Shown: positions 1 to 7,109, numbered from the stretch's first letter. The stretch is 19,630 bases of DNA from Victivallaceae bacterium (GCA_028717165.1 JAQUOK010000011.1:1-19630); one strand, 5' to 3'. Notes: generated by a model not told the origin, from the sequence alone. Program-made: numbers and translations.

Positions 1-96
1 GAGGCGTTATGCCATAAACAAATTAGAAGCCCCATAATGTTTAACGCCGTGTGCAAGTTTTTTTTCGACATTTTAGCCTCGGAGAGGAAACGCAAT

Positions 97-161
97 GGAG
101 GGCGAGACTCTGTCGAGCCGCAAACGGTTAACGTATCTCGGCTCGTGAGGACACTCGCCTC
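97..161. repeat. Imperfect intergenic palindrome
   Basis: Left arm 97-120 and right arm 139-161 are imperfectly complementary (GGCGAG and CGAGCCG on the left face CGGCTCG and CTCGCC on the right). They flank an 18-nt loop, 121-138. The arms are much more GC-rich than the surrounding sequence. This looks like a dispersed chromosomal hairpin repeat; a copy number cannot be determined from one window. It could instead be a terminator, but no clear T-run follows. Confidence 0.5.
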
Positions 162-480
162 TCACATAATTATTAGATTTTCTTGAATTTTGAGCAGGAA
201 TCTCTATGATTTATTCAAAAAAATATTTGCCAATATTTGCCATTGATGCAATTAATTAGCTTGATAACACATTGTGACACCATGTAGATAAATTCGTACA
301 TAATGAAACTGAACTATTTCAAAAACGTGTTTTTGCTGGGGTAGCTTCAGAGATGATGACAAATTTGAGTTCGTTTTGCAAAATGTAACTCCGTCTTTTT
401 TACTGCATTAATATGTTCTACTAACAATGAAAGAAAGCTTAAAGCAGAAAACTTTACTTAAGGATGTTTGAATCAGCATA
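162..480. other. Intergenic, no supported gene
   Basis: AT-rich sequence with no coding region I can support. It contains a perfect tandem repeat of the 10-mer AATATTTGCC at 222-231 and 232-241. A short open stretch around 303-390 on the + strand has no start and no recognisable family. Confidence 0.5.
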
Positions 481-542
481 ATGGACAAATTTTTTTATAT
501 ACTCTTCTCAATCCAGAAACGAGGCAATAAATTTAAAAAAAA

Positions 543-770
543 TTACTTACTTATAACAGCATCTGCTTTTTGTTTTAATTCATCAAAACTGTATTTACTG
601 ATTGCCTTCCGGACTTTTGCCGCCAGCAACGGACTCATGCTGAATTTCCTCACCCCAAGGCCTGCTAAGATACATGCACTTTCAGGAGAGCCTGCGACTT
701 CTCCACAAACAGATACTTCTTTTTATGTTACACTTGCAGCTATATACATTGCGCAATGTGATTTAGCTGT
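543..770 (-). pseudogene. PTS enzyme I (PtsI) C-terminal remnant
   Basis: Read on the minus strand, 543-719 encodes the end of PTS enzyme I. The segment EVSVCGEVAGSPESACILAG is followed by LGVRKFSMSPLLAAKV and ends ADAVISK-stop at 543-545. In the family, enzyme I transfers phosphate from PEP to HPr; the CGE-AGDP and LGxxxxSMSP motifs are typical of its C-terminal PEP-binding barrel, and CGE carries the proton-donor cysteine. An in-frame TAA lies just before the segment (722-724). Upstream, a degraded reading (CAMYIAASVT) continues the homology weakly and runs into the out-of-frame YHS ORF. The N-terminal phosphohistidine domain and most of the barrel are missing, so this is a non-functional 3' relic. 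It fits the PTS-type EIIA proteins encoded nearby. Confidence 0.8.
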
Positions 771-1107
771 TTTCGAACAAGTTTTTTCCCTGAAGTTTTT
801 TGCTGGCTGCTACAATTTGTTTTTGAATTTTTTTCAAATATATTTCAGGATTCTTTTTTATAGTGGCAATATAGCCTTTACAATAGACGTATATCTTTTG
901 ATCTTTATATTGATAATATAATTTTGGATTTATTTTTCCACCCATAACTGGACATTTTTTTTGCATCAACTTTATGGTTTGGTATTTTATTTCCTGACAT
1001 CTTATCCTCTGGCATTTTATGTGCTCCACATCCAATTGCGCTAGATGTATGTTAAAAACCACAGTTAAACTTAAATACAACTTTTTAAAAACAAATTTAT
1101 AAATCAT
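763..1107 (-). pseudogene. YHS-domain lipoprotein, frameshifted
   Basis: The C-terminal half of this minus-strand ORF matches the YHS-type metal-binding fold: KKCPVMGGKINPKLYYQYK followed by IYVYCKGYIATIKKNPEIYL. Family members normally have CC-x-GC where this one has CKGY, so the second metal ligand pair is damaged. The N-terminus (MIYKFVFKKLYLSLTVVF) resembles a signal peptide. In the continuous frame the middle is meaningless, but a different frame between about 963 and 1045 reads a lipobox (SAIGCGA) and a linker (HKMPEDKMSGNKIPNHKVDA). The intact ancestor was therefore probably a lipoprotein with a YHS domain, and two compensating frameshifts now lie in or near homopolymer runs (an 8-A run at about 953-960). 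Real decay or sequencing error are both possible. The ORF end runs into the PtsI remnant. Confidence 0.6.
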
Positions 1108-1186
1108 TCAGGTTAATACCATTGAAAATATTGAATATTAAATGCTTACACAAATAAGGTTGTTTGCTTTACTCCGTTGTTATTTC

Positions 1187-2398
1187 CTATTTATCCAGAG
1201 CTTGCATAATATTAAGAATCTCCCACGAAGAAGTTGCCTTCAATAATCTGTTTCTTTTATTCTCATCAATCATATTTCTTGTGATCTGAGATAAGACACT
1301 AAGATATTCAGTATAATCATCCTGTGGACTTAAGATCAGGAAGATGAATTTGACATTTTTTTCATCTCCCGGTCCGAAAGCTACACCATCAGGGAATATC
1401 CCCATACAGCAAATCACACTTGAACCTCCAGGCATTGTTAAATGCGGAAACGCAGTGTCTTCTCCAACTCCGGTTGTACATTCTCGTTCACGTTCAAATA
1501 CCCGTTTCAATACATCTTTTCTTTGTCCTTCAGTGATCTGGTTTGCCTGAATCAATAGTTCGACCATTTGCGAAATAGCCGATTCCTTGTCCTTGGCTTT
1601 CAGGTCGAGATTAATCAACTCGTGCCACATGACATCACGGAGCCGTATTTTTGCTGGACTCGGAGCAATCAACATCATTGCATCATGCTCCTTATTGAAC
1701 ACGCCATAAGGAATTGAATAATTAAACTGTGTGGTAAGCTGCCAATAGTTAGGAGCACCCATTATAACAATATCGTTATTTCTTATCTTGTTCAAAATGC
1801 CGTTCGTAATGTTGAACGCAATAAGCTCTCCACAGGAATATATTCCATAGCTCCGCGCAATCAAATCATTGAAAAGCTGACAGTTGTCAGTTTTTCCCGG
1901 ATTGGTCCTGATATGCAGCAGATGAACAGGCAGTTTCAGATTGCTTGCCACTAGATGAACGAACCACAATAATTGAGTCACATTATTCCCACCGCATACA
2001 GGAATTAGAATTCTGTCTGCATCCGGTAAGCGATTCAACTTTACCACGACGACTGGGATATCATCTCTCAAAACATTAAACCAGCGCTGCATTTCCCTAT
2101 AATCTTCGTCGTAGTCAATTACGACAAAATCAATTTTTGTTTCGTTAAACAGGCGTTTCAATTCTCTGGTCATATCTTTCGTGGAAACTTTGCAGAAATG
2201 AATATTTTCCTGCTGCAACAAGCTGCCGTCAATATCTTCCATTTGTTGACCAAGGACATAGATTCCGTAGGATGTTCTGTTCCCAACAAGGAAGTCGTGT
2301 TGTTTCGACCATTTGCTGAATTTTCCGTTTCTTGAGATAATCAAAATGTTTTTCAAGGCTGCATCTCCATTACACAAATCCGGCATAATTAACGGCAT
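1187..2398 (-). CDS. Usp-like plus PTS-EIIA (Ntr-type) fusion protein
   Basis: A 403-residue soluble protein. Residues about 15-230 look like two divergent universal-stress-type (Usp) alpha/beta units: an ILIISRNGK strand near the start, and DRILIPVCGG near 130 followed by an LPVHLLHIRT strand. Residues about 255-400 are a PTS EIIA domain of the nitrogen/fructose type. TTGVGEDTAFPHL contains the expected phosphorylated histidine, H319, and is followed by the usual FIFLILSP strand and a helical end. In known proteins this histidine accepts phosphate from HPr or NPr and signals to transporters and kinases. Similar Usp-EIIA tails occur on amino-acid and cation transporters, so the gene may derive from a transporter's cytosolic end; no membrane segment is present. 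The start overlaps the end of the upstream Rnk-like gene by 29 bp, so translation is probably coupled; a second ATG four codons in is an alternative. A shorter paralogue lies at 6058-6600. Confidence 0.78.
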   Translation of the reverse strand: MPLIMPDLCNGDAALKNILIISRNGKFSKWSKQHDFLVGNRTSYGIYVLGQQMEDIDGSLLQQENIHFCKVSTKDMTRELKRLFNETKIDFVVIDYDEDYREMQRWFNVLRDDIPVVVVKLNRLPDADRILIPVCGGNNVTQLLWFVHLVASNLKLPVHLLHIRTNPGKTDNCQLFNDLIARSYGIYSCGELIAFNITNGILNKIRNNDIVIMGAPNYWQLTTQFNYSIPYGVFNKEHDAMMLIAPSPAKIRLRDVMWHELINLDLKAKDKESAISQMVELLIQANQITEGQRKDVLKRVFERERECTTGVGEDTAFPHLTMPGGSSVICCMGIFPDGVAFGPGDEKNVKFIFLILSPQDDYTEYLSVLSQITRNMIDENKRNRLLKATSSWEILNIMQALDK

Positions 2399-2768
2399 TA
2401 AGAATATTCTGTACTTTAATACGTCTGATACCGGACGGGACTTTGCAATCTATAACGTCTCCGGTTTTTGCTCCTATAACTGACATTCCTACCGGAGAAA
2501 GAACCGACAATTCCTGCAAATCAAAATTAGCCGGAGGAAGTACTATCTTTTTGAGCATTACCTTATTATTATTTACATCTATCAGTTCAACATGTGAGTT
2601 CAATGTGACAATATCCTCAAGCGGCTTTTCGTCGTGGATTTTTTTCGCCTCATCCAGAATATTTGAAAATTCTTCAAGCATTATATTGCTTGAATTTGAA
2701 TACAGCATATTCTGAAGTACTTGATCAATTTTTTCATAATCACTTTTGCTAATAATTTTTTTACTCAT
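2370..2768 (-). CDS. Rnk-like (GreA/GreB C-terminal fold) protein
   Basis: A 132-residue protein with the length and layout of E. coli Rnk. A short helical N-terminus (SDYEKIDQVLQNMLYSN) is followed by DIVTLNSHVELIDVNNNKV, then LQELSVLSPVGMSVIG and GDVIDCKVPSGIRRIKV. These match the Rnk pattern of VTMNS, LSVMAPVG and GD-I. Rnk binds RNA polymerase through the same FKBP-like domain as GreA, but its coiled coil is too short for transcript cleavage. The extreme C-terminus (NAVNYAGFV) replaces the canonical YQPEAAGDF ending. An AGGAG lies 9 nt before the ATG. The gene is the third coding unit of cassette 1 and overlaps the downstream Usp-EIIA gene by 29 bp. The target RNA polymerase function is family knowledge, not shown here. 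Confidence 0.8.
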   Translation of the reverse strand: MSKKIISKSDYEKIDQVLQNMLYSNSSNIMLEEFSNILDEAKKIHDEKPLEDIVTLNSHVELIDVNNNKVMLKKIVLPPANFDLQELSVLSPVGMSVIGAKTGDVIDCKVPSGIRRIKVQNILNAVNYAGFV

Positions 2769-2791
2769 TTTCTTGATCTCCTGAATTATTG

Positions 2792-2935
2792 TTACAGATG
2801 GAAATTTCCAGCTGATTCCTGCTGATAAAGAATATCCTTTGGAATTAATTTGAATATTTGCTTTAATACTGCCATTTTATTTTCAACGGATTCATATAAA
2901 GTTCCTTTGTTTTGTGTTATTAATCCGTTTCCTTT
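2792..2935 (-). pseudogene. Rnk C-terminal remnant
   Basis: In the gap between the two Rnk-like genes the minus strand has an open frame ending IPKDILYQQESAGNFHL-stop (stop at 2792-2794). This aligns with the end of the neighbouring TetR-Rnk protein (LDEILYQPESAGDFYL) and with E. coli Rnk (YQPEAAGDFLL). The preceding residues (NKGTLYESVENKMAVLKQ) do not look like Rnk. A third Rnk copy in this cassette has therefore been deleted to its last 15 or so codons. No start or ribosome-binding site is evident. Confidence 0.6.
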
Positions 2936-2964
2936 CAAATTTATAGTTTCCTATGGAATGGCTG

Positions 2965-3342
2965 TTAATCTATTTTGGATTTTACCTTTAAGGATTTTAT
3001 ACCAGCTGGAACTTCGCATTTGATAATATCACCAACTTTTCTACCGAATACCGCCATACCAACAGGAGTAAATACTGACAATTCCTGCAATTCATAACTT
3101 GCTGGCGGCATTACCAGTTTTTTAATCATTATCTGTTTGCTATTTGTATCCATCAGTTCGATTTTGGACCCAAGTGTAATTGATTCAGCAGGTAGTTCGC
3201 TGCAAGATACTTGTTTGGCTTCCTCCAGAATATCTGCAAAGTTTTTCAAATTATCATTTTTAATATCCGAAAAAATCATGCTCTGTAATTTTGGAGCAAT
3301 AATATCAAAATCTTCTCTACTTATAATAATTTCATCATTCAT
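2965..3342 (-). CDS. Rnk-like protein, copy A
   Basis: A 125-residue Rnk-like protein from ATG 3342 (MNDEIIISREDFDIIAPKLQ), preceded by AGGTG at a suitable spacing. The domain shows ITLGSKIELMDTNSKQ, LQELSVFTPVGMAVFG and GDIIKCEVPAGIKSLKV. The frame is open upstream to an ATG at 3459, which would add 39 residues. That segment mostly overlaps the 3' end of the TetR-Rnk gene in another frame, so I prefer 3342. The protein is very similar to the cassette-2 copy (6618-7109) but stops early at KSKID, where the other continues SEVKSGFI. It lies 43 bp after the TetR-Rnk stop and probably shares its transcript. Inferred role: RNA-polymerase-binding regulator. Confidence 0.75.
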   Translation of the reverse strand: MNDEIIISREDFDIIAPKLQSMIFSDIKNDNLKNFADILEEAKQVSCSELPAESITLGSKIELMDTNSKQIMIKKLVMPPASYELQELSVFTPVGMAVFGRKVGDIIKCEVPAGIKSLKVKSKID

Positions 3343-3385
3343 TTGTGCACCTGTTTTGTTTATGTTTTTGTTGTTAAGCGGAGGA

Positions 3386-4477
3386 TTATAAATAGAAATC
3401 TCCTGCGGATTCCGGTTGATAAAGAATTTCATCAAGTCTGTATTTTTTGATTTTTCCATCTTGTTTTACTTCAATGCTGTTTCCTTTCCATTGACCTAAA
3501 ACTTCTATTCCGAAAGGACTGAGTATTGACACGGCATTTCTCGATTTAGAAATATCTGCGGGGAATACCAGCTGCATGATGTTGCTTTCTCCAGTGTCCA
3601 TGTCAATGTATTTCACCTTGGAATTCATTGTAATTACATCACTGGGCACCTCTTCTGAATTCACAATTTTAGCACTATCAAGCGCAGTATTCAGACGTTT
3701 GAGCGATTCAACTAAAGAACCAGGTTCAAACATCTGGGCAACATCAATCAATTCCTTTATTCGCAAATAGTCGTATTTCGTAATAAACACTTCGCGTTCA
3801 GGGACAACTGTTCTATCAGCCACGCTTGAAAAATCTTTATTTTCTCCGCGCAGGCGTAATATGTCGAACATATTTTTCTTGATTTCATTCAATTCGGAAT
3901 TAGTTTCTTGGGTTTTGTTTGAATCAAACCAATAGTTTACAAAAGAATTCAACAGTCCTTCAAAGCCTATTGCGGTCGCAAAAGAGTTTACAGGTTCAAA
4001 AATGCCAGTCTTGATACCCTTTTCAATTATTTTAGCAATTTTCCCAACATAATTGTAGTAAATTGCCCGCTGTTTATCCAAAGCGATATTCAAACTGAAG
4101 TTATTGTAAGCGCAACTGGTAGTAAATTGCATCAGGAAAAGGGCATTCCGACGATATTGCGACAGTCGCATGCTGATAATTTTCTCCAACGCTTTTGCCG
4201 GGCCGTATTTTTTGTCAATAATTTCCACTTGTTCAATAAGGTCGTTACCTATATCTTCAAGTACCAAGGAAAATAATTTCTCTTTACTACCAAAAATATT
4301 ATATATTGTCCCCACAGAGACTTTTGCATCTTTTGCTATATCTTCGGTTTTAGTCGCCGCGAAACCTTCTTTCTGAAAGATTTTTTCCGCTACTGCGATA
4401 ATATCAAGCTGACGCTTTTGCATTTCCTGCTGTTTTCTGCTGTTTTCTTTTTTCTTCTTTTTCAGAGTCTTAGCCAT
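3386..4477 (-). CDS. TetR-family regulator fused to an Rnk domain
   Basis: A 363-residue protein from ATG 4477, chosen because GGAGAG lies 6 nt upstream; an ATG at 4519 would add 14 residues. After a Lys-rich tail (residues 1-22), residues 24-69 form a TetR helix-turn-helix (AEKIFQKEGFAATKTEDIAK, then VSVGTIYNIFGSKEKLF). A helical TetR ligand/dimer region runs to about 215. Residues about 228-363 are a complete Rnk-like domain with DVITMNSKVKYIDMDTG, AVSILSPFGIEVLG and the canonical Rnk ending EILYQPESAGDFYL. TetR proteins repress by binding palindromes and release on ligand binding; Rnk binds RNA polymerase. The fusion could bring an RNAP-binding domain to a promoter. It heads cassette 1, just downstream of a perfect palindrome at 4572-4593, so autoregulation is likely. 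A deleted copy is at 7063-7302. Confidence 0.85.
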   Translation of the reverse strand: MAKTLKKKKKENSRKQQEMQKRQLDIIAVAEKIFQKEGFAATKTEDIAKDAKVSVGTIYNIFGSKEKLFSLVLEDIGNDLIEQVEIIDKKYGPAKALEKIISMRLSQYRRNALFLMQFTTSCAYNNFSLNIALDKQRAIYYNYVGKIAKIIEKGIKTGIFEPVNSFATAIGFEGLLNSFVNYWFDSNKTQETNSELNEIKKNMFDILRLRGENKDFSSVADRTVVPEREVFITKYDYLRIKELIDVAQMFEPGSLVESLKRLNTALDSAKIVNSEEVPSDVITMNSKVKYIDMDTGESNIMQLVFPADISKSRNAVSILSPFGIEVLGQWKGNSIEVKQDGKIKKYRLDEILYQPESAGDFYL

Positions 4478-4528
4478 GGAACTCTCCTTTTTTAAGTAAT
4501 TCATTTTATGAGTTGTCATTCAAACAAT

Positions 4529-4556
4529 AAAATAGTGCTAAAAACACAAAAGTCAA
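4529..4556 (-). promoter_or_regulatory. Sigma70-type promoter for cassette 1
   Basis: On the minus strand, TTGACT (4551-4556) and TATTTT (4529-4534) are separated by 16 bp, about 50 bp before the TetR-Rnk start. The same arrangement is conserved at 7355-7383 before the decayed copy. Confidence 0.6.
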
Positions 4557-4571
4557 GCCCCTTCGTGAAAT

Positions 4572-4593
4572 AAAATGAATCTTTATTCATTTT
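4572..4593. promoter_or_regulatory. Perfect palindrome, candidate TetR-Rnk operator
   Basis: AAAATGAAT (4572-4580) and ATTCATTTT (4585-4593) are perfect 9-bp inverted arms around a 4-bp spacer. The site lies about 15 bp upstream of the -35 box of the TetR-Rnk promoter. The identical arms recur at 7398-7419 before the second copy, although the flanking sequence has diverged, which supports a selected binding site. Confidence 0.65.
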
Positions 4594-4872
4594 TTGAATG
4601 CAAAATTAAAAATAGCAGGATTATAGAGTTGGATTTTAAAATATTAAAGTTCCTAACGATTGGTTAATCGTAGCAAATTTTACGATTTGCCGAAGATAGG
4701 AATTATAGACAACCTTTGAGTAGTACAGATTATCGTGAAGAATCATCCGGGTTCATCGCAAGTTCAGAAAACAATTGATTCCTGAATAGCTCAGCTAAAA
4801 GTGAAAATTAGCAGGAAAGAAACTGCTAAAGTCATCTTGAGATATATTATGTTTGTAAAATAAATTTGCTGT
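4594..4872. other. Intergenic region with a three-way-junction fold
   Basis: No gene is seen. At 4650-4702 an outer stem TTCCTA/TAGGAA encloses two perfect hairpins, ACGATT-GGTT-AATCGT (4656-4671) and GCAAAT-TTTACG-ATTTGC (4673-4690). This is a compact three-way junction of 53 nt. It could be a small mobile palindromic element or a structured RNA piece. Nothing else stands out in the interval. Confidence 0.4.
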
Positions 4873-5122
4873 ATGACATTATCTGTTTTTTTAAACAATC
4901 GGATTTATCTGCATGATGCGGGTGAACTTATCAGCGGCAAAAGCCTACTTGTAATTAGTGGGGTTTATCGCCGTTCCCAATCACAAGGATTTTGATCATG
5001 TGCAGGTAGCGGTACTCCTATTTAATAAAGTTGGAATTCCCGATATTTTTACGACTCTTTCAAGTATTGGGTGTAAAGCACTCTTGCATGAATTTAATCC
5101 AGGCAAATCACTCCGTTTTTAA
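4873..5122 (+). pseudogene. Frameshifted small ORF of unknown family
   Basis: From ATG 4873 the + strand reads MTLSVFLNNRIYLHD and then GELISGKSLLVIS. After a run of four G (4960-4963) the sensible reading moves by one base to GFIAVPNHKDFDHVQVAVLL, then FNKVGIPDIFTTLSSIGCKA, ending at TAA 5120-5122. The two parts together look protein-like (alternating hydrophobic and charged), but I do not recognise the family. No ribosome-binding site is evident, and the end overlaps the 3' end of the minus-strand acetyltransferase-like gene by 29 bp. A G-run sequencing error is possible. Confidence 0.3.
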
Positions 5123-6047
5123 GCATAACTCCACTTCCTCTTCCTATGTTTGTTCTTGTTGAGATTTTGAATTTTGTTTTTTGGGGCTCTTGATTAACTG
5201 GTTTGTAGAAAATTCCTAAATCCCTGTATTTATTGCCAAACAATAAATGGTTGCTCAAAAAACCGGCAAATTTAAAACCGGCACACAATAGATTATTATA
5301 TTTATCATCGTCAATATTACTTACGGTCGTATAAAGAGTTCTGAATTTATATTTCATCTCACTCTTTCCTCTTAGATTATGATGCAATTCCATTATCTTT
5401 TTCTCCAACATTTTTGAAATTTTATTCAGGATATGTACAAAAATATCATCTTTACACTTCGGAGAAATTATAATTCTACTGATAAATGCAGTCCCCCAAA
5501 GACCATTTTCAATAGTCTCAGCAATAGCCATTTGGTCAGTTCCTTTTGCAAAAATATAATACTTTTTTTTAGAGTATTCAGACGAATAGTTTCCCCTCCA
5601 GTCAAAATCTTTTTTAGAATTTTCACACTGAAAGCGAGAAATAATATGAGCGGCTTTTTCTGGTTCAGTATCTTTAATAGTTACGTTAGAGTAATCGATT
5701 ACATCACTTAAAGCAAAGTCCTCAGAATTATTAGAAGCGGGAAAATGTTTTTCATCTTTTGCAAAACGTTCGGAATTCAAGAACTTACCTAAAAAGAAGC
5801 CATCTACTTTGCCTTTATAAAATTCAGGTATTATTGCTTCTGTTGAATATTCGTTACGTGAAAATTTATTAACACACCAACGCGGAATTATAGCTGAAAT
5901 CTTCGAATAATTCTTGATTCTGGCTATAGTTTCGACTTCTGTTAACAATTTTTCAACAACAGTATTTTGCAATTCGATAATTGAAAGAAGGTTATCCTGC
6001 GGGCTGTGTACAATATGTGCCCCCTGTATTATTTCTGTGTATTCCAT
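5094..6047 (-). CDS. AblB-like GNAT acetyltransferase (degenerate)
   Basis: A 317-residue protein resembling the beta-lysine N-acetyltransferase AblB at both ends. Near the N-terminus it has YSKISAIIP (47-55), EAIIPEFYKGK (70-80) and DGFFLGKFL (82-90). Towards the C-terminus it has LYTTVSN (238-244), GFKFAGFLSNH (257-267) and a YKPV end (281-284). AblB makes the compatible solute N-epsilon-acetyl-beta-lysine together with the aminomutase AblA; no ablA is present here. The acetyl-CoA loop expected after the central strand (R-G-x-G-L/A) is replaced by ISPKCKDDIF (195-204), so catalysis is doubtful. A C-terminal extension of about 33 residues is unlike AblB. The start is supported by GAGGAT overlapping the stop of the upstream EIIA gene, 10 bp away, so the two are probably co-translated. 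The substrate is unknown. Confidence 0.55.
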   Translation of the reverse strand: MEYTEIIQGAHIVHSPQDNLLSIIELQNTVVEKLLTEVETIARIKNYSKISAIIPRWCVNKFSRNEYSTEAIIPEFYKGKVDGFFLGKFLNSERFAKDEKHFPASNNSEDFALSDVIDYSNVTIKDTEPEKAAHIISRFQCENSKKDFDWRGNYSSEYSKKKYYIFAKGTDQMAIAETIENGLWGTAFISRIIISPKCKDDIFVHILNKISKMLEKKIMELHHNLRGKSEMKYKFRTLYTTVSNIDDDKYNNLLCAGFKFAGFLSNHLLFGNKYRDLGIFYKPVNQEPQKTKFKISTRTNIGRGSGVMLKNGVICLD

Positions 6048-6057
6048 TTTTTTATCC

Positions 6058-6600
6058 TCAGTCTAATTGTAATGTACTCAGAACTTCTCTAGGGTTCTTC
6101 GAACTTAAAAGTTTATTTCGTGTTTTTTTATGTATCATTTTTCCTGCAACTTGAGCTAAAAAGTTCAAATATTCTGTACGATGAATTGGCGAACTTATTG
6201 TAAGGAATATTATTTTAATATTTCTATTGGCATCATTCGAGAATGAAACCCCAGACGGACAGATTCCCATGCAGGAAACCAAGCCCCAAAACCCGGACAG
6301 TATTATATGCGGAAAAGCAGTTCCCTGACCAACTCCTGTCGGAGATAATTTTTCCTTTTTGAGAAATAATTCCATAATCTCATCTTTTTTTGCCTGTGCA
6401 ATTTGATCATTATCCGCCAGTTGCTGAATCAGTTGAGCAATGGCATCTGTCTTGTTGGCTGCCGTCATCGGCAACTTAATGAGTTCATCCCATATTATAT
6501 CCTGAATGTTAACTTTTTGCGGCTTTCGAGTTTGAAACATTATTACATTGTTACCAGAACTCAAAACTTTATAGGGAATTGAGTCCTTTGCCTTTTTCAT
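6058..6600 (-). CDS. Stand-alone PTS EIIA (Ntr-type) protein
   Basis: A 180-residue EIIA-domain protein. Residues about 30-178 cover the whole domain, with TGVGQGTAFPHI carrying the expected phosphorylated His (H98), then IKIIFLTISSP and a helical end. The first 30 residues (SIPYKVLSS, VIMFQTRKPQKV) still align with the segment just before the EIIA domain of the 403-residue protein at 1187-2398. The gene therefore arose from the same ancestor by loss of the Usp-like half. GAGAG precedes the ATG. It follows the Rnk-like gene by 17 bp and precedes the AblB-like gene by 10 bp, forming a compact operon. In Proteobacteria EIIA-Ntr controls K+ transport and other processes depending on phosphorylation; a similar role here is inference. 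Confidence 0.78.
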   Translation of the reverse strand: MKKAKDSIPYKVLSSGNNVIMFQTRKPQKVNIQDIIWDELIKLPMTAANKTDAIAQLIQQLADNDQIAQAKKDEIMELFLKKEKLSPTGVGQGTAFPHIILSGFWGLVSCMGICPSGVSFSNDANRNIKIIFLTISSPIHRTEYLNFLAQVAGKMIHKKTRNKLLSSKNPREVLSTLQLD

Positions 6601-6617
6601 TTCAATTTCTCTCTAAG

Positions 6618-7109
6618 TTATATAAATCCAGACTTAACTTCTGAATCTATTTTTGATTTTATCTTTAAGGACTTTATGCCGGTTGGAACTTTGCAACTGA
6701 CAATATCTCCAATTTTTTTACCGAACACAGCCATACCAACAGGGGTAAATACTGATAATTCCTGCAATTCATAATTTACTGGCGGCATTACCAATTTTTT
6801 GGTCATTATTTGTTTGCTATTTGTATTCATCAGTTCGATTTTTGACCCAAGAGTAATTGATTCAGCAGGTAGTTCACTGCGAGGTACTTGTATGGCTTCC
6901 TCCAGCACATCTGCAAAGTTATTCAAATTATCATTTTTAATATCCCAAAAAATCATACTTTGTAATTTTGGGGCAATAATATCAAAATCTTCTCTACTCA
7001 TAATAATGTTATCATTTATTTCTGCACCTGCTTTGTTTATATTTTTGTTGTAAAACTGAGGATTATAAATGGAAACATCCTGCGGATTCGGCCTGATAGA
7101 GGATTTCAT
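6618..7109 (-). CDS. Rnk-like protein, cassette 2 copy
   Basis: A close paralogue of the protein at 2965-3342: SREDFDIIAPKLQSMIF, then ITLGSKIELMNTNSKQ, LQELSVFTPVGMAVFG and a complete end KSKIDSEVKSGFI. The position that is the start ATG in copy A is ATA here (IND for MND). I give the upstream in-frame ATG 7109, which adds a leader overlapping the TetR-Rnk pseudogene; TTG 7112 is another option. An internal ATG (MSREDF) has no ribosome-binding site. Translation may thus be weak or lost, but the domain itself has no stop or frameshift. It heads the Rnk-EIIA-acetyltransferase operon on the minus strand. Confidence 0.65.
   Translation of the reverse strand: MKSSIRPNPQDVSIYNPQFYNKNINKAGAEINDNIIMSREDFDIIAPKLQSMIFWDIKNDNLNNFADVLEEAIQVPRSELPAESITLGSKIELMNTNSKQIMTKKLVMPPVNYELQELSVFTPVGMAVFGKKIGDIVSCKVPTGIKSLKIKSKIDSEVKSGFI

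Noticed and set aside
222..241. CRISPR-like repeat
   Set aside because: Only two adjacent 10-bp units without spacers; no array is seen anywhere in the window.
481..921. A 146-codon open frame on the + strand
   Set aside because: It is the antisense of the PtsI remnant and the YHS gene; the minus strand carries the family motifs.
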